From contig JAEXBK010000066.1 of NCBI GenBank assembly GCA_023394035.1, positions 1 to 14,535 of the forward strand: a stretch of 14,535 bases of DNA. The letters are read 5' to 3'. Shown one piece after another: positions 1-6,167 of this stretch; position 1 is the stretch's first letter, and every line of letters starts with the position of its first letter. The translations under genes and the position numbers were made by a program. The notes below the pieces were generated by a model that saw only the letters and a program-made list of their open reading frames with translations, searched no databases and was not told the DNA's origin. This stretch comes from Bacillota bacterium (lineage in GTDB: Bacteria; Bacillota; Clostridia; Peptostreptococcales; Anaerovoracaceae).

Positions 1-532
1 GATTCTTGAACGACACTATGAGCAGCGGCATAACCGTATTATTTCCGCATATCGCCATCGTGTGCTGGAACTGAAAAGCAGCTTCTGCAGCCTCTTCTTC
101 GGTTTCCGCGTTCTTGATTCTCTCGACTATTTCACCGAGCAGCTTCAGATCCTCTTCGGTTGCATTTTCGATCGCATTTGAAAGATTCAGATGTTCAACA
201 GAAAATCTCACTTCAAGGATCGAGCGTATTATCTGTTCAGGTATATCGTCACCGCTGAATTCCATTATTGCATTTAGGGTTTCTATATTTCCAAGCTTCC
301 TGTAGTCTGCAACATATGTGCCGTGTCTCGGAAGTACGTTAACAAAACCGCGATGCTGAAGCTCTTCGATTCCGCTGTTAATTACCTGTCGACTTACTCC
401 CATGCCTGCTGCAAGCTCTCTTTCCGTCGGCAATTTCGAGCCGATCTGAAGCTCTCCCGAAAGGATAGCATGCTGCATTCTGCCTACAAAAAGCTCTCTC
501 AAGCTTGGAGCTTCTAATTTTTTTATTTTCAT
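1..532 (-). CDS. GntR-family transcriptional regulator, FCD (FadR-like) subfamily, C-terminus off the left edge
   Basis: I translated 177 codons from the ATG at 532-530; the frame is still open at base 1. Residues 10-75 form a GntR winged helix-turn-helix, with the family pattern LPTEREL at 34-40, GVSRQV at 45-50 and the wing at RHGTYV 69-74. From about residue 95 an all-helical FCD effector domain begins; EVR 107-109 and H157 in FQFQH fit its conserved and metal-binding positions. FCD regulators bind small carboxylic or sugar acids and usually repress genes for their use. The start is fixed by GGAGG five bases upstream. No target gene is visible here, because it is the last gene at this edge and the remainder lies outside. 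A promoter with a likely autoregulatory operator lies at 560-607. Subfamily is confident; the ligand is unknown. Confidence 0.93.
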   Translation of the reverse strand, partial: MKIKKLEAPSLRELFVGRMQHAILSGELQIGSKLPTERELAAGMGVSRQVINSGIEELQHRGFVNVLPRHGTYVADYRKLGNIETLNAIMEFSGDDIPEQIIRSILEVRFSVEHLNLSNAIENATEEDLKLLGEIVERIKNAETEEEAAEAAFQFQHTMAICGNNTVMPLLIVSFKN

Positions 533-559
533 CTCTTCCTCCACGTGGCAGACATCTCT

Positions 560-587
560 CTGGTACTGCCACCAGACCAGTGTACCA
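560..587. promoter_or_regulatory. Candidate GntR/FCD operator (autoregulation)
   Basis: Two nested inverted repeats overlap the -10 and start region of the GntR promoter. CTGGT (560-564) faces ACCAG (571-575), and TGGTAC (561-566) faces GTACCA (582-587). TGGT...ACCA half-sites are typical of FadR/FCD operators. The position would block RNA polymerase, so negative autoregulation is the natural reading. This is inference from sequence only. Confidence 0.5.
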
Positions 588-607
588 CTTGGATAAGGTA
601 AAGTCAA
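579..607 (-). promoter_or_regulatory. Sigma-A-type promoter of the GntR/FCD gene
   Basis: Read on the minus strand, TTGACT (607-602) and TACACT (584-579) are separated by exactly 17 bases. The predicted transcription start is near 572, giving a leader of about 40 bases before the ATG at 532. The -10 element lies inside the candidate operator at 560-587. Confidence 0.65.
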
Positions 608-759
608 TTATTCTGCACCATATTAATACTATGCGATTACAATTTATAAAATATGACCGTGCAAGTTTACATAGTACCTGCATATTTTCCCATAACCCGA
701 CTTTTTTTCAGTTTTCCGCGCCATTTTTGACCGTTTTTTTGAAATAATGGAATGGGAAC

Positions 760-784
760 AAAAAAGAATCGGTAAATCCGATCC
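760..784 (-). terminator. Intrinsic terminator of the polysaccharide deacetylase gene
   Basis: On the minus strand the stem GGATCGG / CCGATTC (784-778 with 772-766, one G-U pair) has a 5-base loop and is followed by six U (765-760). An outer inverted repeat, AATGGAAT (746-753) with ATTCCATT (796-803), could extend the structure. It begins 26 bases past the stop codon. Confidence 0.75.
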
Positions 785-810
785 CTTTTGCTGCAATTCC
801 ATTCAATATA

Positions 811-2055
811 TCAGTTTGCAATTCCGTGGTGAACAGGAGCGCTTCCGTTTGTAAGCGGAAGGAATGTATATCCGCTTTTCTGACACCATTCTATTGTCTT
901 GTCAATCGCATCGACCGTTGATTCCTTAACATCGTGGCAAAGTACAACAGACTCGCTTTTCCCTTGAATTCCGTTGATTATATTTTTATATACGCTCTCG
1001 GTTGTCGTTCCTGAGCCGCCGTCGCCGCTCGAAACGTTCCAGTCAAAATACACGTAGCCTTTGCCTTCCATCTCCCTTGCAAGCTCCGACATGATGCCCT
1101 CACAGTATTGACGGCTGACCGTGTTTGAGCTGCCTCCGGGAAATCTCATTATCTTTGCCGGCGATCCGGTCTGTTCCGTTATGATTGACTGCATCGCATC
1201 AAAATCAGCCCAGAACGCTGCTTTTGATGCATATATCTTGCTGTAATCGTGAGTCGCTGTATGAAGTCCTACAGTATGACCTTCCGCAGCTTCTCTCCCG
1301 ATCATATCGCGATATGCCGAAAATGCGTCCGTTACGAAGAAGGTGGCTTTTACCCCTCTTTTTTTGAGGATTCCGAGCAGGCGCTCCGTGTAAGGACCCG
1401 GACCGTCGTCAAAGGTAAGGTAAATGACCTTATCCTTTCCCTCTGCAGGATCGGCATCTCTCACTATCGGCTTTTCAAGCACCGTAACAGTTCGCATAGC
1501 CTTTGTTTCATTGCCATTCTTGTCCTTAACGGTATATGTCAAGGTGTATTTCCCCGCAATGGAAGTATCAACAGCCCCATCTACATGAACGTTTGCGGTT
1601 ATATCGCCGTCAAGATTGTCTTCCGCTTTGTATTCATCCTTCCACTCTTCGCCGTACTTAATCGTAAGCTCCGCATCCCCCGTAAGCGTCAGAACCGGTG
1701 CAGTTGTATCCTTGACTGTAACAGTTCTTTCCTTTGATGCCCTTATCCACAAAAATCCGGCTGAATATGTAATCCTGTATGTGTCAGTTTTCTTCGTATC
1801 AACGGCACCTTCCGTGTGCACATCTATTGATTTATTTAAGCTCTTAAACAGGCTGCTCTTAAGGGAAGCCGTTGCACCCTGATCTTTCCACTCGCTCCCG
1901 TATTCAACGGTTTCTTCCTTCTCGCCGTTCAGTTCTATCTCCACATACCACTTGTTTATCATAAATGAAAAAACCATAAGTGAAATAATGACTGCACCGA
2001 TTGCAGTTATAATTATAAACTTTCTGTTGCTCTTTGAGGCTTTGTCTTTTGTCAT
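811..2055 (-). CDS. Membrane-anchored polysaccharide deacetylase with two Ig-like (DUF5011-type) domains
   Basis: A 414-residue protein of carbohydrate esterase family 4. Residues 12-33 form an N-terminal membrane anchor with a short basic cytoplasmic lead, so the rest is extracellular. Two Ig-like repeats follow (about 40-115 and 118-193), each with the YG-EWKD start and GAVDT motif of DUF5011 domains, which often bind cell wall or act as spacers. The NodB domain runs from about 208 to 400. TFDDG 214-218 supplies the catalytic and metal Asp residues, H265 and H269 (HTATH) are the metal histidines, RFPGG 304-308 is motif 3, DWN 338-340 is motif 4 and LCHDV 372-376 carries the catalytic His. 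All key residues are present, so it should be active. Expected role is deacetylation of peptidoglycan GlcNAc/MurNAc or another wall glycan, as in PgdA-like enzymes; the substrate is inferred. GGAG precedes the ATG. Confidence 0.93.
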   Translation of the reverse strand: MTKDKASKSNRKFIIITAIGAVIISLMVFSFMINKWYVEIELNGEKEETVEYGSEWKDQGATASLKSSLFKSLNKSIDVHTEGAVDTKKTDTYRITYSAGFLWIRASKERTVTVKDTTAPVLTLTGDAELTIKYGEEWKDEYKAEDNLDGDITANVHVDGAVDTSIAGKYTLTYTVKDKNGNETKAMRTVTVLEKPIVRDADPAEGKDKVIYLTFDDGPGPYTERLLGILKKRGVKATFFVTDAFSAYRDMIGREAAEGHTVGLHTATHDYSKIYASKAAFWADFDAMQSIITEQTGSPAKIMRFPGGSSNTVSRQYCEGIMSELAREMEGKGYVYFDWNVSSGDGGSGTTTESVYKNIINGIQGKSESVVLCHDVKESTVDAIDKTIEWCQKSGYTFLPLTNGSAPVHHGIAN

Positions 2056-2074
2056 ATATTCTCCGTTTATAAGT

Positions 2075-2107
2075 AAAAAAATAAGAACCGATTTCTACGG
2101 TTCTTAT
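2075..2107 (-). terminator. Intrinsic terminator of the HD-M29-SseB operon
   Basis: On the minus strand a perfect 10-bp stem (ATAAGAACCG at 2107-2098 with CGGTTCTTAT at 2090-2081) has a 7-base loop and is followed by seven U (2081-2075). It lies about 75 bases after the SseB-domain stop and only 20 bases before the deacetylase ATG. Its 5' arm overlaps the deacetylase -10 element. Confidence 0.85.
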
Positions 2108-2133
2108 TATAATCTATATTCGATTCGATTCAA
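2106..2133 (-). promoter_or_regulatory. Promoter of the polysaccharide deacetylase gene, nested in the upstream terminator
   Basis: On the minus strand TTGAAT (2133-2128) and a perfect TATAAT (2111-2106) are 16 bases apart. The predicted start falls near 2099-2096, after most of the terminator's 5' arm. Transcripts made here would therefore lack that arm and should escape the terminator, while read-through from upstream would be stopped. Confidence 0.65.
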
Positions 2134-2180
2134 CTAACCTATGTTATTCTTAAGAAAAATTTCAGGTTTTGTACACTTTT

Positions 2181-2594
2181 TTATTCGTGGCGCCTTGACG
2201 GCTTGCTCAAAATCGCTTCCGCCATATCAAATGTTATCGTAAAAGGTTCACTGAAAGCATCGAGTTCTATGCCTACAACGCCGTCAATGGATCTTGCAAG
2301 CTCGAAGCACTTATCAAAGGTCTTGGGCAGTATATCAAACTCGCTTATATAGTCAGGTGGCATCTGCTCTTCCTGCGAAAAAACCGGAAGATACCTCGTT
2401 CCGTCTTCAGCCTCCAAAAGATCCGGCTTTCCGCTTACAGGGAGTGCCGGAATCAGAAGCTCCGAATCTCTGATGCACGCAAAGAGCCAGTCCAGCTGCT
2501 CGCGCGTACGCTTTGATAAAAATCTGTGCTTAATGTATACGAGCGTTTTGCCGCCGCCAAGCAGCTCATCCGTAAAATCCATCAACCCGTCCAT
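2181..2594 (-). CDS. SseB N-terminal-domain protein
   Basis: A 137-residue protein matching the SseB N-terminal domain, named after the enhanced-serine-sensitivity protein of E. coli. Visible family features are LLIP 46-49, YLPVFSQEEQM 68-78 and the hydrophobic strand VVGIELDAFSEPFTIT 106-121, near the usual position of the 'N-P-F' segment. Only the N-terminal domain is present, a common length in Firmicutes. No catalytic motif, signal peptide or membrane segment is seen. Function is not established; the fold may bind other proteins. AGGAGG five bases before the ATG fixes the start. It begins 15 bases after the M29 stop, so it is probably the last gene of the HD-M29-SseB transcript. Confidence 0.8.
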   Translation of the reverse strand: MDGLMDFTDELLGGGKTLVYIKHRFLSKRTREQLDWLFACIRDSELLIPALPVSGKPDLLEAEDGTRYLPVFSQEEQMPPDYISEFDILPKTFDKCFELARSIDGVVGIELDAFSEPFTITFDMAEAILSKPSRRHE

Positions 2595-2609
2595 ATCTTC
2601 CTCCTGTTA

Positions 2610-3845
2610 TCAGATAACGAAGTTTCCTTTTCTGAATACCGGTACGATTCTTCCGTCAAAGCATATTCCGTCAACCTCCATATCCTCGGTACCGAACATG
2701 AAGTCCTCGTGCTGCATCGACTGGTTTGCTCCGCACGCAAGAAGATCTTCCTCGCCCATGTCAGTGCCACCCTTAAGATTTTCCGGATACGAAGCTCCGA
2801 GTGCCAAATGGCAAGCTGCATTTTCGTCATACAGAGTATTGAAGAACAGCATACCCGTATGTGAGACAGGTGAATCGTATGGCACAAGCGCAACCTCGCC
2901 AAGGCGTCTTGATCCCTCATCAAAATCGAGAAGCTGTCTAAGCGTATCGGCTTCCTTGCCAGCTCCGAAATCCACAACCTTGCCTTCTGAAAATCTGAAC
3001 CAGAAGTCCTCTATGACCTTTCCGTTATATGACAGAGGCTTTGACGCGTACACTATGCCGTTAACGGCATCTTTGTGAGGCATGCAGAAAACCTCTTCCG
3101 TAGGGATATTAGGGTCAAACTCAACTCCGCCCGGAGTAAGGCCGTTACCGCCTGCCCAGACATGGTCGTTTACAAGGCCTACGGTCAGATCTGTTCCGAG
3201 TCCGTTTCTGAAATACATTTCTTTGAAATTGTACTCGTTGAGTTTCCTTGCATGTTCGGTAAGTTCCGCATCATGATTTGCCCAGTCCTTAAGAGGATCG
3301 TTATCATCGCTTACGCGACCCACAGCAAAGATTGCCTCTTCAAGCTTCGCAAATGCTTCTTCTCTGCCGATATCGGGGAAAACCACTTCGGCCCACTCGT
3401 ATGAAGGCATACCGGCAATACACCACTGCCCCTCATTTGCCATAAGATAATGTCTGAGATCCTTCATCTTTGCGGAATATGCGCTCTGGCATGCAATGAT
3501 TTTGTCAGGGTCTACATCGTTATACATACCCGGCTTTTCGGATGTTATCCTGAGGTAGCAAGCACCCTCTTCCTGCTCGTATTTCATCTTGTCGTAAAGC
3601 CACTGCGGTACTGTTTCGAGCGTTTCTATGCTCTCGTTTTCGTATGACATCTTTCGGATCGCTTCATCTGCCCAGTTGACAGTCACGGATTTTGCTCCGG
3701 CTCTGTACGCCTCGTCAACACAAAGTCTTACAAAGTCCGCATCTCTTACGCTCGCATTAATTACAAGCGGCTGATCATGCTGCACATTTACGCCCTTACG
3801 TATCAAAAGCTTCGCATATTTAAGTTTCATTTCTTCTGTAATCAT
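2610..3845 (-). CDS. M29-family aminopeptidase (AmpS/PepS/AmpT type)
   Basis: A 411-residue cytoplasmic metallopeptidase, full length for family M29, which removes N-terminal residues from peptides using a dinuclear metal centre. The known M29 ligand set is in place: E250 in NIPTEE, E317 in SRRLGEVALV, H346 in CHLALG, and H379 with D381 in MQHEDFMFG. Y353 in ASYPENL matches the conserved active-site tyrosine. The N-terminus (KYAKLLIRKGVNVQHDQPL, 9-27) is typical of the family and supports the start. AAAGGA precedes the ATG. It lies 43 bases after the HD-domain gene and 15 before the SseB-domain gene, with no terminator between them, so co-transcription is likely. It probably helps recycle peptides for nitrogen and carbon. 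Confidence 0.95.
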   Translation of the reverse strand: MITEEMKLKYAKLLIRKGVNVQHDQPLVINASVRDADFVRLCVDEAYRAGAKSVTVNWADEAIRKMSYENESIETLETVPQWLYDKMKYEQEEGACYLRITSEKPGMYNDVDPDKIIACQSAYSAKMKDLRHYLMANEGQWCIAGMPSYEWAEVVFPDIGREEAFAKLEEAIFAVGRVSDDNDPLKDWANHDAELTEHARKLNEYNFKEMYFRNGLGTDLTVGLVNDHVWAGGNGLTPGGVEFDPNIPTEEVFCMPHKDAVNGIVYASKPLSYNGKVIEDFWFRFSEGKVVDFGAGKEADTLRQLLDFDEGSRRLGEVALVPYDSPVSHTGMLFFNTLYDENAACHLALGASYPENLKGGTDMGEEDLLACGANQSMQHEDFMFGTEDMEVDGICFDGRIVPVFRKGNFVI

Positions 3846-3888
3846 TTCGGAGTCCTTTCTTTATAAATATATGTGCCGTCTTTATATT

Positions 3889-4335
3889 CTATTTTAATCT
3901 TAATGAAAAAGTTTCCTGCAATGAGCATATCTTGTCTGCAAGGCAGACGACCCAAGCCTCTCTGCATTTTGGCACGGAAAACAGATTGAGCGGCCACATA
4001 TGGCTCTCTATTATATTTTCCTCTGTTTCCGAAAGTCCGAAATCGCGCTTTGCATTTCTGCATGCCTCTCCGGCATGTGAAAATCCGTGGAGGTGACCGT
4101 TCCAGCAGTGCCAGTCGTAAAGAAAATAATCGTGCAGGAAAGCGCCTCGCACAAGTTTCTTCTTATCCGCCTTGATATTGAATGATTTGTTGATTTTGTA
4201 GCTAAGGCGCGCCACCCTATGGCAGTGATCGTATGTAGTCACTTTGCCGTGTTGAATATAATTCTTCATCTGCTTCGCGCGCGGGTCTTCGCTCAGTTCC
4301 TTTATTAAAATTTCAAATTCGTTCTCGTGGTTCAT
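3889..4335 (-). CDS. HD-domain phosphohydrolase-like protein
   Basis: A 148-residue HD-domain protein with a candidate full set of metal ligands: H39 (DHCHRVA), H68-D69 (AFLHDYFLYDW), H87 (FSHAGEA), H112 (SHMWPL) and D134 (CLADKICS). This order is typical of HD proteins binding one or two metals and acting on phosphoesters or nucleotides. The LHDYFLYDWH and HMWPL segments mark a small uncharacterised clade seen widely in Clostridia (from memory, not searched). No membrane segment or partner domain is present. Substrate is unknown. AGGAGG four bases before the ATG fixes the start. It is the first gene of an apparent operon with the M29 aminopeptidase and SseB-domain genes. 'HD hydrolase' is firm; anything more specific would be a guess. 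Confidence 0.85.
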   Translation of the reverse strand: MNHENEFEILIKELSEDPRAKQMKNYIQHGKVTTYDHCHRVARLSYKINKSFNIKADKKKLVRGAFLHDYFLYDWHCWNGHLHGFSHAGEACRNAKRDFGLSETEENIIESHMWPLNLFSVPKCREAWVVCLADKICSLQETFSLRLK

Positions 4336-4361
4336 TATGCCTCCTGATTAATAGTGAAAAC

Positions 4362-4370
4362 ATTATAACA
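4362..4370 (-). promoter_or_regulatory. Extended -10 promoter of the HD-M29-SseB operon
   Basis: On the minus strand TG-T-TATAAT (4370-4362) gives an extended -10 with a perfect hexamer. No good -35 is seen at 16-18 bases, which extended -10 promoters tolerate. The predicted start near 4355 leaves a leader of about 20 bases carrying AGGAGG. Confidence 0.55.
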
Positions 4371-4496
4371 CAGAGTCATATCGAATATGCGAAAAAGAAC
4401 TTCACAAAATCTATACAGTATGATTAAATTTATCCTAATTATAAGTTCGCAGTAACTTATAACGACTTGTTCTGCTCTCGCAGCGACAAACACCGT

Positions 4497-4530
4497 AAAA
4501 AACGGCATAGCCGAAATGCCCGGCTATGCC
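4497..4530 (-). terminator. Intrinsic terminator of the GIY-YIG gene
   Basis: On the minus strand a perfect 10-bp GC-rich stem (GGCATAGCCG at 4530-4521 with CGGCTATGCC at 4513-4504) has a 7-base loop and is followed by G and six U (4502-4497). It begins 38 bases after the stop at 4569. Confidence 0.9.
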
Positions 4531-4568
4531 TGAAATTTATGGGTTTAAGTCTTGCAAGCTCGCAAGTG

Positions 4569-5117
4569 CTATTCCCGTCGCTTGCCGCCGCCGCTCGTGT
4601 TGTTATACGATTCCGTCGCATTATAAATGGATATGAGCTCACGCTCAAGAGCGTTCATTCTCTCCTTACGACATGGAATAAACTTGACATATACGTACAT
4701 CCCGGCACGCACATCGGCATATATATTGCCCTGACCCTTGCCGGTAAAATGCGAATGTACGCGCATACACATATTCACGGACTGACCGATGTAAATATCG
4801 GTATAATCAAAATACGATTCGGGCGTTGTAATCATCCTGTCATAAACGGTTATCACATAGCATCCCGAACCGTCAATATATTTGAATCCGGCAGAGATGC
4901 CGTTTCCGTTTCTGTCCGCGATCCATCCGCGTTCAAAATCCTCGCAGCTTATGGGGGCAAATGAGTTTATACGCCTCATAAGCCGTTTGTTCTTCTTATC
5001 TTCCGAAGGGCGAAACATCACAGCTACAGCGGCAATTATGGCTGTCGGTATGATAACCATAATTGCCAGCCTAACATTGTCATTTTCGATCAAATATTCT
5101 ATCCATTGCTTGCTCAT
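4569..5117 (-). CDS. Membrane-anchored GIY-YIG nuclease-like protein
   Basis: A 182-residue protein. Residues 16-35 form one hydrophobic segment followed by a basic stretch (K41-R49), suggesting a single membrane anchor with the rest on the cytoplasmic side. From about 83 a GIY-YIG fold is visible: GCY 85-87 stands for GIY, YIG 109-111 is intact, R119 in MRVHSH fits the catalytic Arg, one of E158/E160 in ALERELI fits the metal Glu, and N172/N173 before TSGG fit the conserved Asn. The domain is therefore probably catalytically competent. Most bacterial stand-alone GIY-YIG proteins have no membrane segment, so the anchor is unusual. No Shine-Dalgarno is seen before the ATG, and the promoter is so close that the mRNA may be nearly leaderless. 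Monocistronic, with its own promoter and terminator. Substrate unknown. Confidence 0.78.
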   Translation of the reverse strand: MSKQWIEYLIENDNVRLAIMVIIPTAIIAAVAVMFRPSEDKKNKRLMRRINSFAPISCEDFERGWIADRNGNGISAGFKYIDGSGCYVITVYDRMITTPESYFDYTDIYIGQSVNMCMRVHSHFTGKGQGNIYADVRAGMYVYVKFIPCRKERMNALERELISIYNATESYNNTSGGGKRRE

Positions 5118-5126
5118 AACGGATTA

Positions 5127-5155
5127 ATGATATCATAATCCGGCACGTTTCGCAA
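5127..5155 (-). promoter_or_regulatory. Candidate promoter of the GIY-YIG gene giving a near-leaderless mRNA
   Basis: On the minus strand TTGCGA (5155-5150) and TATCAT (5132-5127) are 17 bases apart. Only nine bases separate the -10 from the ATG, so the transcript should start within about three bases of the start codon. An alternative TATGAT lies a few bases upstream. Confidence 0.45.
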
Positions 5156-5204
5156 ACATTTGTTCGCACTGCATCGCTCCGAAATTGAGGCGGCGGTTAT
5201 CCGG

Positions 5205-6041
5205 TTAGCAATTACCTCCGCATTTTCCGTGTCCGCAGCCGTGACTTTCGCATGAACCTTCACCGCAGCTTCCGTGGTCGTGTCCGTGATGTCCGCATGT
5301 ATGACCTTCGCCGTGGTCGTGTCCGTGGTCGTGTCCGTGGTCGTGTCCGTGGTGACCGCATGTATGACCTTCGCCATGCTTTGTGCATGTTATATCTTCT
5401 GTATATTCGAGTGTTCCGTCAAGCAATGCTCTGACAGCCTCATCTGCGCTTCCCGAAACCCCGGCATAAAGCTTGATTCCGGCTTCTGAAATCGCCGCCT
5501 TGGCTCCCCCGCCTATTCCTCCGCATATAAGGGCATCAGCCTTGCAAGAAGCAAGAAAGCCCGCAAGCGCACCGTGTCCGCTGCCGTCAGTGTCGGCAAC
5601 ATTCTCACTGATTATATTACCGTTTTCCGCGTCGTAAAGCTTGATCTGTGCCGAATGTCCGAAGTGCTGAAATATGTTTCCGTTTTCGAATGGTACTGCT
5701 ATTCTCATGATGTGTCTTCCTTTCTTATCTATCTTGTTACCGTAAAGGTTCGCCTCTTCGCGCAGGGTATAACTGCCGCCGGAAAGCACGAGGCGTTTGC
5801 CGTTCACGAGAGAGTCTGCAAGCTTATAACGCGCGCGATCATATATGGAGGTAACCGTAGTTCTCGCTATATCCATCTGATCCGCACATTCCTCCTGAGT
5901 CATCTTCTCCAGATCTATCAATCTTATCGTCTCATATTCATCGAGCGCCAGGATTATCTCTTCGCCGGCCTCTTCTTCAGGTCCGAAGCGCCAATAGTCC
6001 GGAAACGTATAAATCCGCCTTGATCTCTGTGGTCTTGCCAT
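5205..6041 (-). CDS. DUF134 HTH-NifX/NifB-type cofactor-binding fusion with His/Cys-rich tail
   Basis: A 278-residue three-part protein. Residues 1-105 match DUF134 (UPF0251): RPQRSRRI at the start, LDEYETIRLIDLE 33-45, and the HTH segment TQEECADQMDIARTTVTSIY 48-67. Residues 112-215 match the dinitrogenase iron-molybdenum cofactor-binding (NifX/NifB C-terminal) domain, with the family's FQHFGHS 124-130 and CGGIGGGA 173-180. Residues 219-278 are a low-complexity tail with 17 His and 8 Cys in 60 residues, including HGHDHG repeats and a duplicated GEGHTCGHHGHDHG unit; it must bind metal, though which metal is unknown. The likely role is a metal or Fe-S-responsive DNA-binding protein; no nitrogenase genes are nearby. 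AAAGGAG precedes the ATG at 6041. An in-frame ATG at 5708 with its own ribosome binding site could also yield the NifX-tail part alone. Confidence 0.9.
   Translation of the reverse strand: MARPQRSRRIYTFPDYWRFGPEEEAGEEIILALDEYETIRLIDLEKMTQEECADQMDIARTTVTSIYDRARYKLADSLVNGKRLVLSGGSYTLREEANLYGNKIDKKGRHIMRIAVPFENGNIFQHFGHSAQIKLYDAENGNIISENVADTDGSGHGALAGFLASCKADALICGGIGGGAKAAISEAGIKLYAGVSGSADEAVRALLDGTLEYTEDITCTKHGEGHTCGHHGHDHGHDHGHDHGEGHTCGHHGHDHGSCGEGSCESHGCGHGKCGGNC
5272..5375. repeat. Tandem repeats encoding the His-rich tail
   Basis: A 12-bp unit, CCGTGGTCGTGT, repeats about 3.6 times from 5311 to 5353 and encodes HGHD units on the minus strand. A larger direct repeat of 41 bp (5272-5312 and 5335-5375) differs at two bases and encodes the duplicated GEGHTCGHHGHDHG. 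The array keeps frame because its units are multiples of three. Confidence 0.9.
5706..5722 (-). promoter_or_regulatory. Internal ribosome binding site and in-frame start (codon 112) of the DUF134-NifX gene
   Basis: On the minus strand AAGGAAG (5722-5716), preceded by AAGA, lies seven bases before an ATG at 5708-5706 in frame with the fusion. The ATG falls exactly at the first residue of the NifX-type domain (MRIAVPFENG). A 167-residue NifX-plus-tail protein could be made from it. Confidence 0.5.
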
Positions 6042-6066
6042 GATTTCTCCTTTCAGGTTTACATAT

Positions 6067-6094
6067 AGTATATCACATTTATGACATATGTCAA
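6067..6094 (-). promoter_or_regulatory. Promoter of the DUF134-NifX gene with palindromic operator candidate
   Basis: On the minus strand a consensus TTGACA (6094-6089) and TATACT (6072-6067) are 16 bases apart; TACTAT at 18 is an alternative. A perfect palindrome TGACATATGTCA (6082-6093) covers the -35 and would suit a dimeric regulator, possibly the DUF134 protein itself. Confidence 0.6.
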
Positions 6095-6122
6095 TAATCG
6101 GTTTGTATCCAGCATAATAAAT

Positions 6123-6164
6123 AAATCCCCTTTATCGGATGCTTTTTCCGACAAAAGGGGATTT
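6123..6164. terminator. Terminator hairpin downstream of the YfcC-M20 operon, possibly bidirectional
   Basis: Left arm 6123-6139 pairs with right arm 6147-6164 (TCGGA/TCCGA, TTT/AAA, AAATCCCC/GGGGATTT, with a small bulge). On the minus strand it follows the M20 stop by about 50 bases and is trailed by an AU-rich stretch (end of the stem AAAU, then UAUUUAUU). On the plus strand it is trailed by six T, but no plus-strand gene reads into it. Confidence 0.75.
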
Positions 6165-6167
6165 TTT

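Noticed and set aside
378..683. Minus-strand open frame of 101 codons spanning the GntR promoter
   Set aside because: It overlaps the GntR HTH region in another frame and runs through the promoter and operator. The GntR frame has the ribosome binding site and family motifs.
533..810. Riboswitch or small gene in the longest intergenic gap
   Set aside because: Apart from the GntR promoter/operator and the deacetylase terminator I see only AT-rich sequence, with no conserved aptamer core or credible ribosome binding site and frame.
1249..1737. Plus-strand open frame of 162 codons
   Set aside because: It lies wholly antisense to the deacetylase NodB domain, with no recognisable motif.
4467..4964. 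Plus-strand open frame of 165 codons
   Set aside because: It is antisense to the GIY-YIG gene and crosses its terminator; no family features.
5272..5375. Possible CRISPR array
   Set aside because: The repeats are contiguous 12-bp coding units with no unique spacers of even length, and they encode HGHD in frame.
5114..5377. Minus-strand open frame of 87 codons with TTTDTTTDTTT repeats
   Set aside because: It is an out-of-frame shadow of the His-rich tail repeats. Its composition follows the 12-bp repeat, and it overlaps the end of a clear gene.
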